Assembly: GCA_900316965.1 (NCBI GenBank) | Contig: ONEY01000002.1 | Span: forward strand, 1 to 64,000 | DNA from: an uncultured Bacteroidales bacterium | GTDB lineage: Bacteria > Bacteroidota > Bacteroidia > Bacteroidales > P3 | Direction: 5' to 3' | Length of the DNA: 64,000 nucleotides | Part shown: positions 45,441-53,717 of the stretch, piece after piece | Layout of the letters: each line of letters opens with the position of its first letter | How positions within the stretch are numbered: the first letter of the stretch is position 1 | Notes under the pieces: generated by a model | What the model saw: the letters and a program-made list of their open reading frames with translations, nothing else | Told to the model about the DNA's origin: nothing | The model's database searches: none | Position numbers and translations under genes: made by a program

Positions 45441-48400
45441 ATGAATATCATAAACAGTATTATACGGTTCTCGTTGAAGAACCGGCTTGTTGTCATCCTT
45501 GGTGCGGTGCTGGTAGTGATAGGCGGCATCTGGTCGTCGAAGCAGATGGATATAGATGTCTTTCCGGACCTGACGGCACCCACGGTGGTGGTGATGACCG
45601 ACGCTCACGGCATGGCAGCTGAAGAGGTGGAACGCCTGGTGACTTTCCCCATCGAGACGGCCGTCAACGGTGCCACCAATGTGCGCCGAGTGCGCTCGGC
45701 CTCGATGTCGGGATACTCATTCGTATGGGCGGAATTCAACTGGGGTATGGATGTTTTCAAGGCACGCCAGATTGTGAGCGAGAAGATGTCGGCCCTCGGG
45801 GAGACTCTGCCCGACGGCATCACGCCGCAGCTGGCTCCGCAGTCGAGCATTATGGGTGAGATTTTGTTTGTTGGCCTTCAATCCGACACTACTTCTATGA
45901 TGGAGCTGCGAACGCTGGCCGAATGGACCATCAAGCCTGCCATACTGGCCACCGGTGGAGTGTCGCAGGTGACTATCATTGGCGGCGACTACAAGCAATA
46001 TCAGATTCTTGCCGACCCGCAGCGGATGGCCGTCTACGACGTGACGATGGACGACCTGCAACGGGCTGGCAGCACCATGAGTGCCAACTCGTCTGGCGGC
46101 GTGGTGCGCGACTTCGGCAACGAATACGCTCTGCGCGGTATGGCCCGCACTACCGACCTCGACGAGTTGGGTGCCACATTGGTGAAGATGTCCGACGGCA
46201 AGCCCGTCACCCTCGCCGACGTGGCAGAGGTGCGCGTGGGTGCTGCTGTAAAGCTTGGTACCGCCTCGCAAAATGCCTCGCCAGCAGTCATACTTTCCAT
46301 CACCAAACAGCCCAACATCAACACGCTAGAGGTCACGGAGATGATTGAGGCCAACCTGCGTGACATACAGAAGTCGCTGCCTGCCGACGTCAGGTTCGAC
46401 ACCCGTATTTTCCGTCAAGCCGACTTCATCGAGAGTTCGGTCAACAACGTGGGTCGTGCGTTGGTGGAAGGCTCATTGCTTGTCATACTTATATTGTTCC
46501 TCTTCCTTGGCAGCTGGCGCACAACGGTCATATCGGTGCTGGCCATCCCGTTGTCGCTGCTTGGCTCGCTGGTGGTGCTGCACCTGATAGGGATGAATAT
46601 CAACACAATGACCCTCGGCGGTATGTGTATCGCCATCGGCTCGCTGGTCGACGACGCCATTATCGACGTGGAGAACGTCTACAAGCGGCTGCGGCGGAAC
46701 CACGCCTTGCCGCCCGAACAGCGCGAGAACGCCTTCAAGGTGGTCTTCGACGCCTCGTCCGAGATTCGCTCCTCAATCCTCAACGCCACGCTGATAGTGA
46801 TGGTGGCATTCTTGCCGCTCTTCTTCCTTTCCGGAATGGAAGGCAGGATGCTGAAACCGCTTGGCGTTGCATATATTGTATCGCTCGCCATGTCGCTGCT
46901 GGTGGCCATGACGGTCACTCCGCTCATGTGCAGGATGATGCTCTATGATGAGTGCTATCTGGCAAAGAACAGCCGCGAAAGCCGACTCGCCGCTTGGCTC
47001 ACACGCCTCTATCACCGTTCGCTCGACTGGTCGATGGCACATCGTAGCACGATGGTTTCGGGCACCGCCGTGCTGCTGGTGGCTGCCGTGGTGATGTTCT
47101 TCCTGATGGGACGCAGTTTTTTGCCCGACTTCAACGAGGGCTCGGCAGTCATCTCGGCTGTGACCGCACCAGGCACCTCGCTCGACGTGAACGATGAATT
47201 GGGCAACCTGATGGAACGTGAGTTGATGCAAATACCCGAGGTGACAGCCACCGCACGGCGCACCGGACGCGGCGAGTTGGACGAGCATTCGCAGTCGGTC
47301 AACAGCACCGAACTGGATGTGCAGTTCACACTTGCCGGTCGCAGCCGCAAGGAAGTTTTCGACGATATGCGTCAGCGGCTGGTCTCCATCCCCGGCATCG
47401 CCGTCACCATCGGACAGCCTCTCGGACACCGCATCGACCATATGCTCTCTGGTACTCGCGCCAATATCGCAATCAAACTCTTCGGCACCGACCTGAGCCG
47501 GATGCTTTTGATTGGCAACCAGATAAAGGGATGTATAGAAGATATTGACGGCCTTGTGGACGTGGCGGTGGAGCAGATTGCCGAAACACCGCAGCTGCAG
47601 ATACGCGCCAACCGACGAGCTCTGGCGGCCCACGGCATCGGCATAGACGACTTCAACCGCTTTGTCAACTTAGCTTTCAGCGGCGAGAAGATTGCCGATA
47701 TCTACGAGGGACAACGCAGTTTCGACCTTGTGCTGCGGATGGACAGCAACTACACCTCTGGCATCGATGCTGTGCGCCGTGCACTCATTGACCTGCCCGA
47801 TGGCGGCAAAATACCCCTCGAGGAGGTGGCTGACATTGTCTCGACAGCGGGGCCCAGCACCATCACACGCGAGAATGTACAGCGCAAGCTGGTGGTGTCG
47901 GCCAATGTTTCAGGACGCGACCTGCAGAGTGTCGTCACCGACGTGCAGAAGACCATCGCCCGCGAGGTGGCGCTGCCCGAAGGCTACCGCGTCGAGTATG
48001 GCGGCCAGTTCGAAAGCGCTCAGAGTGCGTCGCGCACGTTGACCATAGCCACCATTCTGGCGCTGCTGGTCATCTTCCTGCTGCTCTTTGGTGAGTTCCG
48101 TAACGTGCCGCTGGCAGCCATCGTGATGGCAAGTCTGCCGCTGGCTCTGATTGGTGGCGTGCTGGCCGTGGCACTCTCCAGCCGTGTGCTGAGCATTCCC
48201 TCCATCATTGGCTTCATTACGCTCTTCGGTATCGCCACGCGCAACGGCATATTGCTGGTGTCGCGCTACCAACACCTAGTGTCTTCGGGCTTACCCATCC
48301 GCACGGCTGTAGTTGAAGGCTCTGTCGACCGACTGAATCCAATCCTGATGACTGCCCTCACTTCGGCGTTGGCACTGATACCGTTAGTATTCAACGGCGA

Positions 48401-48560
48401 CAAGCCCGGCAACGAGATACAGAGCCCTATGGCCGTCGTCGTGCTTGGCGGCTTGCTCACCTCCACACTTCTCAATCTCTACCTGATGCCCATGGTATAT
48501 GAATGGTTTCATCGCAAGGTGGAGTTTAAAGGTTTTGGTTTAAAGATTAAAGATGAATGA
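45441..48560 (+). CDS. Heavy-metal-efflux RND pump (CusA/CzcA family)
   Basis: 1039 residues with the RND layout: TM1 (about 14-33), a large periplasmic domain, TM2-6, a second periplasmic domain and TM8-12. The N-terminus (DIDVFPDLTAPTVVVMTDAHG, EEVERLVTFPIETAVNG) is characteristic of the heavy-metal branch rather than the drug branch. The TM4 motif IAIGSLVDDAIIDVEN carries the proton-relay acidic residues and resembles the Cu/Ag-type CusA more than the Zn/Co/Cd-type CzcA, but with an extra Asp; the metal cannot be fixed. It exports ions from periplasm or cytoplasm through the outer-membrane partner. It overlaps the next gene by 4 bp. Confidence 0.92.
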   Translation: MNIINSIIRFSLKNRLVVILGAVLVVIGGIWSSKQMDIDVFPDLTAPTVVVMTDAHGMAAEEVERLVTFPIETAVNGATNVRRVRSASMSGYSFVWAEFNWGMDVFKARQIVSEKMSALGETLPDGITPQLAPQSSIMGEILFVGLQSDTTSMMELRTLAEWTIKPAILATGGVSQVTIIGGDYKQYQILADPQRMAVYDVTMDDLQRAGSTMSANSSGGVVRDFGNEYALRGMARTTDLDELGATLVKMSDGKPVTLADVAEVRVGAAVKLGTASQNASPAVILSITKQPNINTLEVTEMIEANLRDIQKSLPADVRFDTRIFRQADFIESSVNNVGRALVEGSLLVILILFLFLGSWRTTVISVLAIPLSLLGSLVVLHLIGMNINTMTLGGMCIAIGSLVDDAIIDVENVYKRLRRNHALPPEQRENAFKVVFDASSEIRSSILNATLIVMVAFLPLFFLSGMEGRMLKPLGVAYIVSLAMSLLVAMTVTPLMCRMMLYDECYLAKNSRESRLAAWLTRLYHRSLDWSMAHRSTMVSGTAVLLVAAVVMFFLMGRSFLPDFNEGSAVISAVTAPGTSLDVNDELGNLMERELMQIPEVTATARRTGRGELDEHSQSVNSTELDVQFTLAGRSRKEVFDDMRQRLVSIPGIAVTIGQPLGHRIDHMLSGTRANIAIKLFGTDLSRMLLIGNQIKGCIEDIDGLVDVAVEQIAETPQLQIRANRRALAAHGIGIDDFNRFVNLAFSGEKIADIYEGQRSFDLVLRMDSNYTSGIDAVRRALIDLPDGGKIPLEEVADIVSTAGPSTITRENVQRKLVVSANVSGRDLQSVVTDVQKTIAREVALPEGYRVEYGGQFESAQSASRTLTIATILALLVIFLLLFGEFRNVPLAAIVMASLPLALIGGVLAVALSSRVLSIPSIIGFITLFGIATRNGILLVSRYQHLVSSGLPIRTAVVEGSVDRLNPILMTALTSALALIPLVFNGDKPGNEIQSPMAVVVLGGLLTSTLLNLYLMPMVYEWFHRKVEFKGFGLKIKDE

Positions 48561-49744
48561 TTATGAAAAAGAGTGTTTTTTTAGCCATATTGATTTCCAT
48601 CTTAAGTAATCAACTTTCGTTTTCACAAGAGGTCTATACCTCTGTGTTGGAACAGATAGAACGGAACAGCACAGAACTCCGTGTCTTGCGGCAAATGGCC
48701 GATGCCAAAGTGGCGGAACATCACACGGGGCTTGCCCCCGACAATCCTACCGTGGAAGCAGGCTATCTGTGGGGAATGCCGTCGGCAGTAGGTCCGCGTA
48801 TCGACGTTGCGGTACGGCAGGATTTCGATTTTCCGACTGCCTATGTATGGCAGCGGCGACTGGCCGTTGTGCGCGACAGTAGCGCTGAGTATCAGTATCG
48901 CTACGGACGGCAGCAACTACTGCTTGCTGCCAAACAGACTTGCATTCGGCTCATCTATAGCAACGCTCTTGTCGCTTTGCGTCTGGCCGATGCCGAACGA
49001 GCCCGGCAGGTGGCCGATGCCTACGACAAGATGCTACAGCAAGGCGGTGCTACGCAGCAGGAGGTGAATCGCGCGCGTCTGGGGCTGACAACCACCGAGG
49101 CGGCGCTGACTGAGGCTGAAATGGAGCGCGACCGCTGCAGGTCAGAACTACAAGCTCTGAATGGAGGCACACCGTTGCAGTTTGAGTGTGTGGAGTTTCC
49201 TGTCGCGGTCTTGCCTGTCGACACAGCGGCGTGGCTTTCGGCCATTAGTGCCGTCGACCCATCGTTGGCCGTCGCCCGCACCGAGAGCGATGCAGCACAA
49301 GGTGCCGTATCGCTTGCCCGTTCCCGCACCCTGCCGCGTTGGTCGATAGGTTATATGGGCGAATTTGTCGTGGACAACACCTTCCAAGGTGTCACTTTCG
49401 GCTTGTCACTGCCTCTTTGGGGCAACGCAGGACGGGTGCGCCAAGCACAGCTCAGCGCTCAAGCCGTTAAATCACAAGGGGACGTAATTCGCCTGCAGCT
49501 CTCCACACGGTACAAAAGTCTCTTGCAAGAGGCGCAGCGTCTCGTCACTCTCATTGCGCAAATCGACAACACGCTTCCAACCGCAGATGCTGACCTGCTG
49601 CATCGTGCATTCCTTGCAGGCGAACTATCACTTACTGACTACCTCCTCGAGCAAAGTCTTTCCTCTTCTGCCCTCGCGCGTCGCCTCGCCGCCCAGCGCG
49701 ACCTGCACCTGCTTCTTGCTGAAATGTATGCTTTTAAATTGTAG
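48557..49744 (+). CDS. TolC-family outer-membrane efflux channel
   Basis: 395 residues with a signal peptide (ending near LSFSQ). The rest is the alpha-helical repeat of outer-membrane efflux proteins, with heptad-rich helices (DAERARQVADAYDKMLQQ, GATQQEVNRARLGLTTTEAALTEAEMERDRC) and a second half ending in LSLTDYLLEQSL. It is the channel of the tripartite pump with the two preceding genes. The ATG at 48557 overlaps the pump's stop; an ATG six bases later is equally possible. Slightly shorter than typical CusC (about 450), as is common in this phylum. Confidence 0.87.
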   Translation: MIMKKSVFLAILISILSNQLSFSQEVYTSVLEQIERNSTELRVLRQMADAKVAEHHTGLAPDNPTVEAGYLWGMPSAVGPRIDVAVRQDFDFPTAYVWQRRLAVVRDSSAEYQYRYGRQQLLLAAKQTCIRLIYSNALVALRLADAERARQVADAYDKMLQQGGATQQEVNRARLGLTTTEAALTEAEMERDRCRSELQALNGGTPLQFECVEFPVAVLPVDTAAWLSAISAVDPSLAVARTESDAAQGAVSLARSRTLPRWSIGYMGEFVVDNTFQGVTFGLSLPLWGNAGRVRQAQLSAQAVKSQGDVIRLQLSTRYKSLLQEAQRLVTLIAQIDNTLPTADADLLHRAFLAGELSLTDYLLEQSLSSSALARRLAAQRDLHLLLAEMYAFKL

Positions 49745-49747
49745 TTA

Positions 49748-49867
49748 ATGATGAAGCATACTAAAACAAATATTGCAATCCTGCTGGCTGTGCTGGCGGC
49801 GGCACTCTACACCGTCAGCACGCCGGGGCGTGGAATTGTTTTGAGTATGACGAACAGGGTTACATAG
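49748..49867 (+). pseudogene. Truncated small gene at the right edge of module 1
   Basis: ATGATG begins a 39-codon frame, MMKHTKTNIAILLAVLAAAL followed by YTVSTPGRG, three bases after the efflux channel stop. It starts like a membrane or secreted protein but the reading frame breaks within the right-arm repeat TTTGGCCAT. I read it as the 5' remnant of the next operon gene, cut when the module boundary was formed. A genuine short membrane peptide is the alternative. Confidence 0.4.
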
Positions 49868-49980
49868 TTTGGCCATTTTTTTGACGTTTTACTGGATTTT
49901 GATGTGTTATTTGAGTGTATAATAATTCATAAAACCCGAAATAATAACTAATTATACTTAATAGGAAGTAATTAAAGCGT
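49866..49980 (+). repeat. Right arm of module 1
   Basis: From 49884 (ACGTTTTACTGGATTTTGAT and onward) to the att core this is almost the same as 51871-51967; the first 35 bases after ACG are identical. It opens with TTTGGCCATTT. Confidence 0.75.
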
Positions 49981-49997
49981 TCCTGTTCCGGGCACCA
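49981..49997 (+). other. att core copy B
   Basis: TCCTGTTCCGGGCACCA, identical to the 3' end of tRNA-Leu(CAG), without the rest of a tRNA. Directly followed by the left arm of module 2. Confidence 0.7.
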
Positions 49998-50186
49998 AAG
50001 AGATTTTGCAAGTAACTCAAAACGAGTGAAAATGCAAAATCCTTTTTCTTTTAAACCCCAGTTTTGGTCATAATTTGGTCATATTTTCGGAAAAAGGTAT
50101 GAAAAAGGGGTGTCGTTTGACACCCCTTAAACATTGCTTTTTCTGTGAAGGAGCATTAGGTATAACCAATATTTTTGGCACTATCC

Positions 50187-51539
50187 CTACAGGAACATTG
50201 TCATAAACACAGGCAACAGTGTCGTTGACCCGTCCTTCCGGAAATCCTTGGTATAGATAAGATACCTTTCTCCAACTCGTGAAGAATATTTCTCACAAAA
50301 GGCATCAAGCGACTTGTGAGTGCTGTATCCTGAAGATTTCACCTCAATGGGGTATAGTTTGGAGCCTTTCGACATCAAAAAGTCTATTTCATAGTTGTGG
50401 GTGGCATCTCTGGGCCAAGTGTAATAAAACAGTTTGTTGCCAGATGCAGCGAGCATCTGTGCTATCATATTTTCATAGATGTAGCCAAGATTGGTGCTGA
50501 GTTTGTCGTTTAGCAACTTTTGATAAATGTCGTTCTCCGTATAGTCTTTGTCCCAAAAGGCAAGCGTGACAAACAAGCCAGTGTCAGCACAGAAGATTTT
50601 GTACTTTGAGAACTCCTTCGTGAGCGACATACCCACGTTGGGGTCGTTGGAGTGGTAGGAGAAAAGCGTGGTCTTGCTGTCTTCTAAGTTTTTCATCATT
50701 TCCATCAGTTTGTCCCCATCCACGTTGCCGAGAATGGAATAAGGTTTATAACGATTAACCGTCTGGCTTAGTTGTGACGGTATCTCCATATAAAGCGTTT
50801 CCAGTCGTCCTGTTGGGTCAAGTTTCTGAAAGTCGTCACGGTAAATCTGAATAATCCCACGCTTGGCCGAATCAACCAGGCTGAAGTTGTTTGTTTCAAT
50901 GTAGGTGCTGACGGCCTGGGGCATACCGCCAATGAGCATATAAAGCCTGAAATCACGGATTTTGTCACGGAACGACTGCTCGAGTGGTAGTTTTTTTTCG
51001 TAGAAGGTTCGGAGCAGTGGTACGGAAGCTTCATCTCCCATAGCCCAACGGAATTCCTCGTAATCCATAGGATGGAGTGTTACCCGTTCTTCCTCGCTTG
51101 GGAGTGTGATATTTTTTGTGTTCTTCTTGATGCTGATAAGCGAACCGGTTTCGATATAATCGTATCGGCCGTCTTTCACCAAATACTTGATGGCTTGACG
51201 GGCAAGGGGACAGTTCTGTACTTCATCGAGGATGATAACTGACTTACGTTTTTTCAAGACCACATTGTACAGCGACTGTAGCTGCAAAAAGATAAAGTCC
51301 AAATTCATCAGATTATCAAACAAAGACTTCACCTCCGCTGATGCCTCGTTGAAATCAATGAGAATGTATGATTCATACTCGTTTTTGGCAAATTGTTCGA
51401 CCAATGTCGATTTCCCCACACGTCGTGCTCCTTCAATCAAAATGGCAGTTTTTCCATCACGAACTCGCTTCCATTCGAGCAATCTTCCATACAGTTTTCT
51501 TTTGAAAATCAGATTCATATCAATATTAGCATTATTCAT
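50187..51539 (-). CDS. AAA ATPase with DUF4143-type C-terminus (module 2)
   Basis: 450 residues. Walker A EGARRVGKST near residue 37, Walker B SVIILDEVQNCP, a TGS sensor-like motif (YIETGSLISI), then a winged-helix middle region and a C-terminal EIDFLMSKGSKLYPIEVKSS, the D...E-x-K core of a PD-(D/E)xK-like fold. This AAA/DUF4143 family is abundant and multi-copy in Bacteroidetes and archaea; its function is unsettled. The minus-strand -7 box ends only 11 bases before the first ATG (51539), so the second Met (MNLIFKRKLYG, 51518) may be the true start. It is the sole cargo of the module and points opposite to its neighbours. Confidence 0.88.
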   Translation of the reverse strand: MNNANIDMNLIFKRKLYGRLLEWKRVRDGKTAILIEGARRVGKSTLVEQFAKNEYESYILIDFNEASAEVKSLFDNLMNLDFIFLQLQSLYNVVLKKRKSVIILDEVQNCPLARQAIKYLVKDGRYDYIETGSLISIKKNTKNITLPSEEERVTLHPMDYEEFRWAMGDEASVPLLRTFYEKKLPLEQSFRDKIRDFRLYMLIGGMPQAVSTYIETNNFSLVDSAKRGIIQIYRDDFQKLDPTGRLETLYMEIPSQLSQTVNRYKPYSILGNVDGDKLMEMMKNLEDSKTTLFSYHSNDPNVGMSLTKEFSKYKIFCADTGLFVTLAFWDKDYTENDIYQKLLNDKLSTNLGYIYENMIAQMLAASGNKLFYYTWPRDATHNYEIDFLMSKGSKLYPIEVKSSGYSTHKSLDAFCEKYSSRVGERYLIYTKDFRKDGSTTLLPVFMTMFL

Positions 51540-51549
51540 ATTTCAATTG

Positions 51550-51581
51550 CAAAAATAAACTTTCTTTTTTATTTACACAAA
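51550..51581 (-). promoter_or_regulatory. Promoter of the module-2 ATPase
   Basis: On the minus strand, TTTG (51581-51578), 20 bases, TATTTTTG (51557-51550). This leaves almost no leader before the ATG at 51539, favouring the start at 51518. Confidence 0.7.
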
Positions 51582-51603
51582 TTTATTTGTAGAAAATATC
51601 CAA

Positions 51604-51677
51604 AAATACCAAAATTTTTTACGGCGACTTCTGTAAAAATACCAAAATGTCTAATTGTAAAACATCCTCAAATACCA
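51604..51677 (-). repeat. Phased direct repeats upstream of module-2 ATPase
   Basis: AAATACCA occurs at 51604, 51637 and 51670, exactly 33 bp apart; the first two lie in a longer shared AAAAATACCAAAAT. In gene orientation these are TGGTATTT sites just upstream of the -33 element. Likely operator sites; binding protein unknown. Confidence 0.6.
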
Positions 51678-51843
51678 CTATGTCGTATAGCTTGCGACAG
51701 TTCAAATATAGAAATTATGGTTTGAGGTCACAATATTGAGACTTCAAACCAAAGAAGAGCACCATCCAGTCGATAGAAGTATGTGCAGACAGAGGCTGGT
51801 CGGAAACTGATAAAGGATTGTTCATTCAAATAATGTGAAATCC

Positions 51844-51967
51844 CTTGGCCATAGTTTGGCCATATTTTTTACGTTTTACTGGATTTTGATGTGTTATTTG
51901 AGTGTAGGATAATTCATAAAGCCCAAAATAACAACTATTTATGCTTAATAGGAAATAATTAAAGCAG
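51844..51967 (+). repeat. Right arm of module 2
   Basis: TTGGCCATAGTTTGGCCATA is followed, from 51871, by the ~97-base segment shared with the right arm of module 1, ending AATTAAAGCAG before the att core. Confidence 0.75.
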
Positions 51968-51984
51968 TCCTGTTCCGGGCACCA
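51968..51984 (+). other. att core copy C
   Basis: TCCTGTTCCGGGCACCA again, preceded by AG as in the intact tRNA. It is followed by a terminator (51986-52012) and a GC-rich linker, then a partial second copy CCGGGCAC at 52070 joined to the left arm. Confidence 0.7.
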
Positions 51985-51985
51985 A

Positions 51986-52012
51986 AGCAAGTTGAAAGAC
52001 TTGCTTTTTTTT
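51986..52012 (+). terminator. Terminator hairpin behind att copy C
   Basis: AGCAAGT (51986-51992), loop TGAAAG, ACTTGCT (51999-52005), T-run. The same stem occurs behind copy D, suggesting that both derive from the original 3' flank of a tRNA-Leu gene. Confidence 0.8.
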
Positions 52013-52278
52013 ATGCCCGTCGCAGTCCTTGTCCAAGTCCCGTTGTCGGCCGAGCCGACGCCTCCGGCACCGGGCACGAAAGAGATTTTGCAAGTAACTC
52101 AAAACGAGTGAAAAAGCAAAATCTTTTTTCTTTTATGTTTCATTATGGCCATGGTTTGGCCATATTTTCGGAAATCTTCGTTAAAATACATCTGATGCTT
52201 CCACACAAGCTATCACCTATCAGTTTCATCTATTTCAATACATAAATTTGTCAGAAAAAACTAAAATTATCAAATAAA

Positions 52279-52352
52279 TTGAGTAATTTTGCAGCGCAAT
52301 TTGAGTAAATTTATAATTAAAATTGAGTAAAATTACCTATTGATTTGAATAA
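52279..52352 (+). repeat. 22-bp-phased direct repeats at the module-3 ATPase promoter
   Basis: TTGAGTAA at 52279, 52301 and 52323 and TTGAATAA at 52345, each exactly 22 bp from the last. The first overlaps the -7 box TAATTTTG (52284-52291) and the last touches the ATG at 52352. Arrangement fits an autoregulatory operator; the binding protein is unknown. Confidence 0.75.
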
Positions 52353-53560
52353 TGGAATATATTCGTAAACAGTTCCATACGCTTAAGAAACGAATTCTGG
52401 AACCAAGAAAATTTATACAGGTGCTTGCTGGACCAAGACAGATTGGAAAGTCCACTCTGGTGAATCAATTGCTGGAGAAGGTGAGCATTCCTCATACGAT
52501 AGAGGTTGCAGATGCAGTGGAACCGAGAGACAGCGACTGGATCCACCGCGTATGGGAGTCGGCCCGCACCACGATGATGCTCCGCAGGTTGGACGAGTAC
52601 CTACTGGTGATTGACGAGGTGCAAAAGATTGAGAACTGGAGCGAGGTCGTGAAACGGGAATGGGATACCGACTCTCGAAACCATTTGAACCTGAAGGTGG
52701 TGCTGCTGGGCAGTAGTCGTCTGCTGCTGAAGAAGGGTCTTACCGAGTCGTTGGCTGGTCGCTTTGAACTAATCAGGATGCCGCACTGGAGCCTGCAAGA
52801 GATGCGTGATGCCTTTGGGCTTTCGCTGGACGAATATATCTACTTTGGCGGATATCCAGGTGCTGCACACATGATACATGATGAGCGACGCTGGCGGAAG
52901 TACATAAAAGATTCGCTGGTGGCTCCTGCCATTGAGAAAGATGTGATCATGACGTCGAACATCTACAAGCCAGCACTAATGAAGCAAATGTTCGAGCTGG
53001 GGTGCGGCTATTCGGCCGAAATTCTGTCACTCACCAAGATGATGGGGCAGTTGCAGGATGCGGGCAATGTGACCACATTGGCCAGCTATCTGGATATTCT
53101 GGAACAATGTGCCTTGTTGACAGGATTGCAAAAATACGCCAAGGACGAGGCTCGTAAACGAAACTCGATACCGAAGTATCAGGTGTATAACAATGCATTG
53201 TTGACTGCCTACAAGGGGAGAGAATTCGTGGAAGACAGGACAGACACCCGAGTCTGGGGACGCTGGGTAGAGAGTGCCGTAGGTGCACATCTGCTGAGCA
53301 TGGCTGACGAATTGGACTATAAAGTGTATTATTGGCGCGAAACGTCAAAGAACAAAGATGAGAAGGATAAAGAAGTGGACTTCATCGTGGTTCGCGACGG
53401 CGAGGTAACGGCAATTGAGGTGAAGAGCGGCCGCAGGGGAATGAATTCCGGACTGCCAGCCTTTGTGGAGGACTTCCACCCCAAACGTTCGTTTGTGGCG
53501 GGGACAGGAGGTGTGAGCTTGGAAGATTTCCTTAGTAGCGATATTGAGGAGTTGCTGTAG
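52352..53560 (+). CDS. AAA ATPase with DUF4143-type C-terminus (module 3)
   Basis: 402 residues. Walker A AGPRQIGKST near residue 26, Walker B YLLVIDEVQKIENW, sensor region VVLLGSSRLLLKKG, arginine-rich LAGRFELIRMPHWS, then winged-helix-like segments (SAEILSLTKMMGQLQDAGNVTTLASYL) and a C-terminal EVDFIVVRDGEVTAIEVKSG with the nuclease-like D...E-x-K core. Same broad family as the ATPase of module 2 but clearly a different subfamily, so the two were not made by local duplication. Preceded by phased repeats at 22 bp. The family's molecular job is not established. Confidence 0.88.
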   Translation: MEYIRKQFHTLKKRILEPRKFIQVLAGPRQIGKSTLVNQLLEKVSIPHTIEVADAVEPRDSDWIHRVWESARTTMMLRRLDEYLLVIDEVQKIENWSEVVKREWDTDSRNHLNLKVVLLGSSRLLLKKGLTESLAGRFELIRMPHWSLQEMRDAFGLSLDEYIYFGGYPGAAHMIHDERRWRKYIKDSLVAPAIEKDVIMTSNIYKPALMKQMFELGCGYSAEILSLTKMMGQLQDAGNVTTLASYLDILEQCALLTGLQKYAKDEARKRNSIPKYQVYNNALLTAYKGREFVEDRTDTRVWGRWVESAVGAHLLSMADELDYKVYYWRETSKNKDEKDKEVDFIVVRDGEVTAIEVKSGRRGMNSGLPAFVEDFHPKRSFVAGTGGVSLEDFLSSDIEELL

Positions 53561-53570
53561 TGGAATAGTA

Positions 53571-53702
53571 CGAAAGGCTGGTCATAATTTGGTCATATTT
53601 TAGAAGTTTTGTTGGTCATAAATGTCATATTCAGAGTAAAAAAAGAAATTATAAAATGAACAATATCAACCAATAAGAAATAATAACAAGTCTTCGATTT
53701 AG
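53571..53702 (+). repeat. Right arm of module 3
   Basis: TGGTCATAATTTGGTCATATTTT near 53579-53601 and a further TTGGTCATAAATGTCATA, then an A/T-rich stretch ending AATAAGAAATAATAACAAG, weakly like the ends of the other right arms. Confidence 0.6.
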
Positions 53703-53717
53703 TCCTGTTCCGGGCAC
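53703..53717 (+). other. att core copy D (distal end of the array)
   Basis: TCCTGTTCCGGGCAC, preceded by AG; the CCA is altered to CTA. It is followed by terminator 53721-53747 (AGCAAGT/ACTTGCT, T-run), a GC-rich stretch to about 53920 without a gene, and a diverged version of the left-arm hairpin (AGATCTTGC, 53931). No TTGGCCATA repeat follows, so the array ends here. Confidence 0.65.

Larger units (their letters stand above)
42917..49997 (+). mobile_element. Cassette module 1 (metal efflux cargo)
   Basis: Bounded by att copies A (42900) and B (49981). The left arm (42917-43010) contains a terminator-like hairpin AGATTTTGC/GCAAAATCT (42920-42961, then T5) and the direct repeat TTGGCCATAATATGGCCATATTTTCGG written in parts at 42983-43009. 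The right arm (49866-49980) starts TTTGGCCATTTTTTTGACG and ends in AATTAAAGCG before att B. Cargo is a His-rich protein gene and a three-gene RND efflux operon. No recombinase, relaxase or toxin gene is present. Confidence 0.65.
49998..51984 (+). mobile_element. Cassette module 2 (AAA ATPase cargo)
   Basis: Bounded by att copies B and C. Left arm 49998-50092 holds hairpin AGATTTTGC/GCAAAATC (50001-50041) and TTTGGTCATAATTTGGTCATATTTTCGG in parts at 50062-50090. Right arm 51844-51967 holds TTGGCCATAGTTTGGCCATA and the long segment shared with module 1. The only gene is the minus-strand AAA ATPase. No recombinase. Confidence 0.65.
51985..53717 (+). mobile_element. Cassette module 3 (AAA ATPase cargo)
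   Basis: Bounded by att copies C and D. After the linker, the left arm 52081-52172 shows hairpin AGATTTTGC/GCAAAATCT (52083-52124, T-run) and ATGGCCATGGTTTGGCCATA. The right arm (about 53571-53702) shows TGGTCATAATTTGGTCATATTTT but is more diverged from the other right arms. The only gene is the plus-strand AAA ATPase. No recombinase. Confidence 0.62.

Noticed and set aside
46773-47633. 286-codon minus-strand frame opposite the RND pump
   Set aside because: Antisense shadow of a well-conserved pump sequence.
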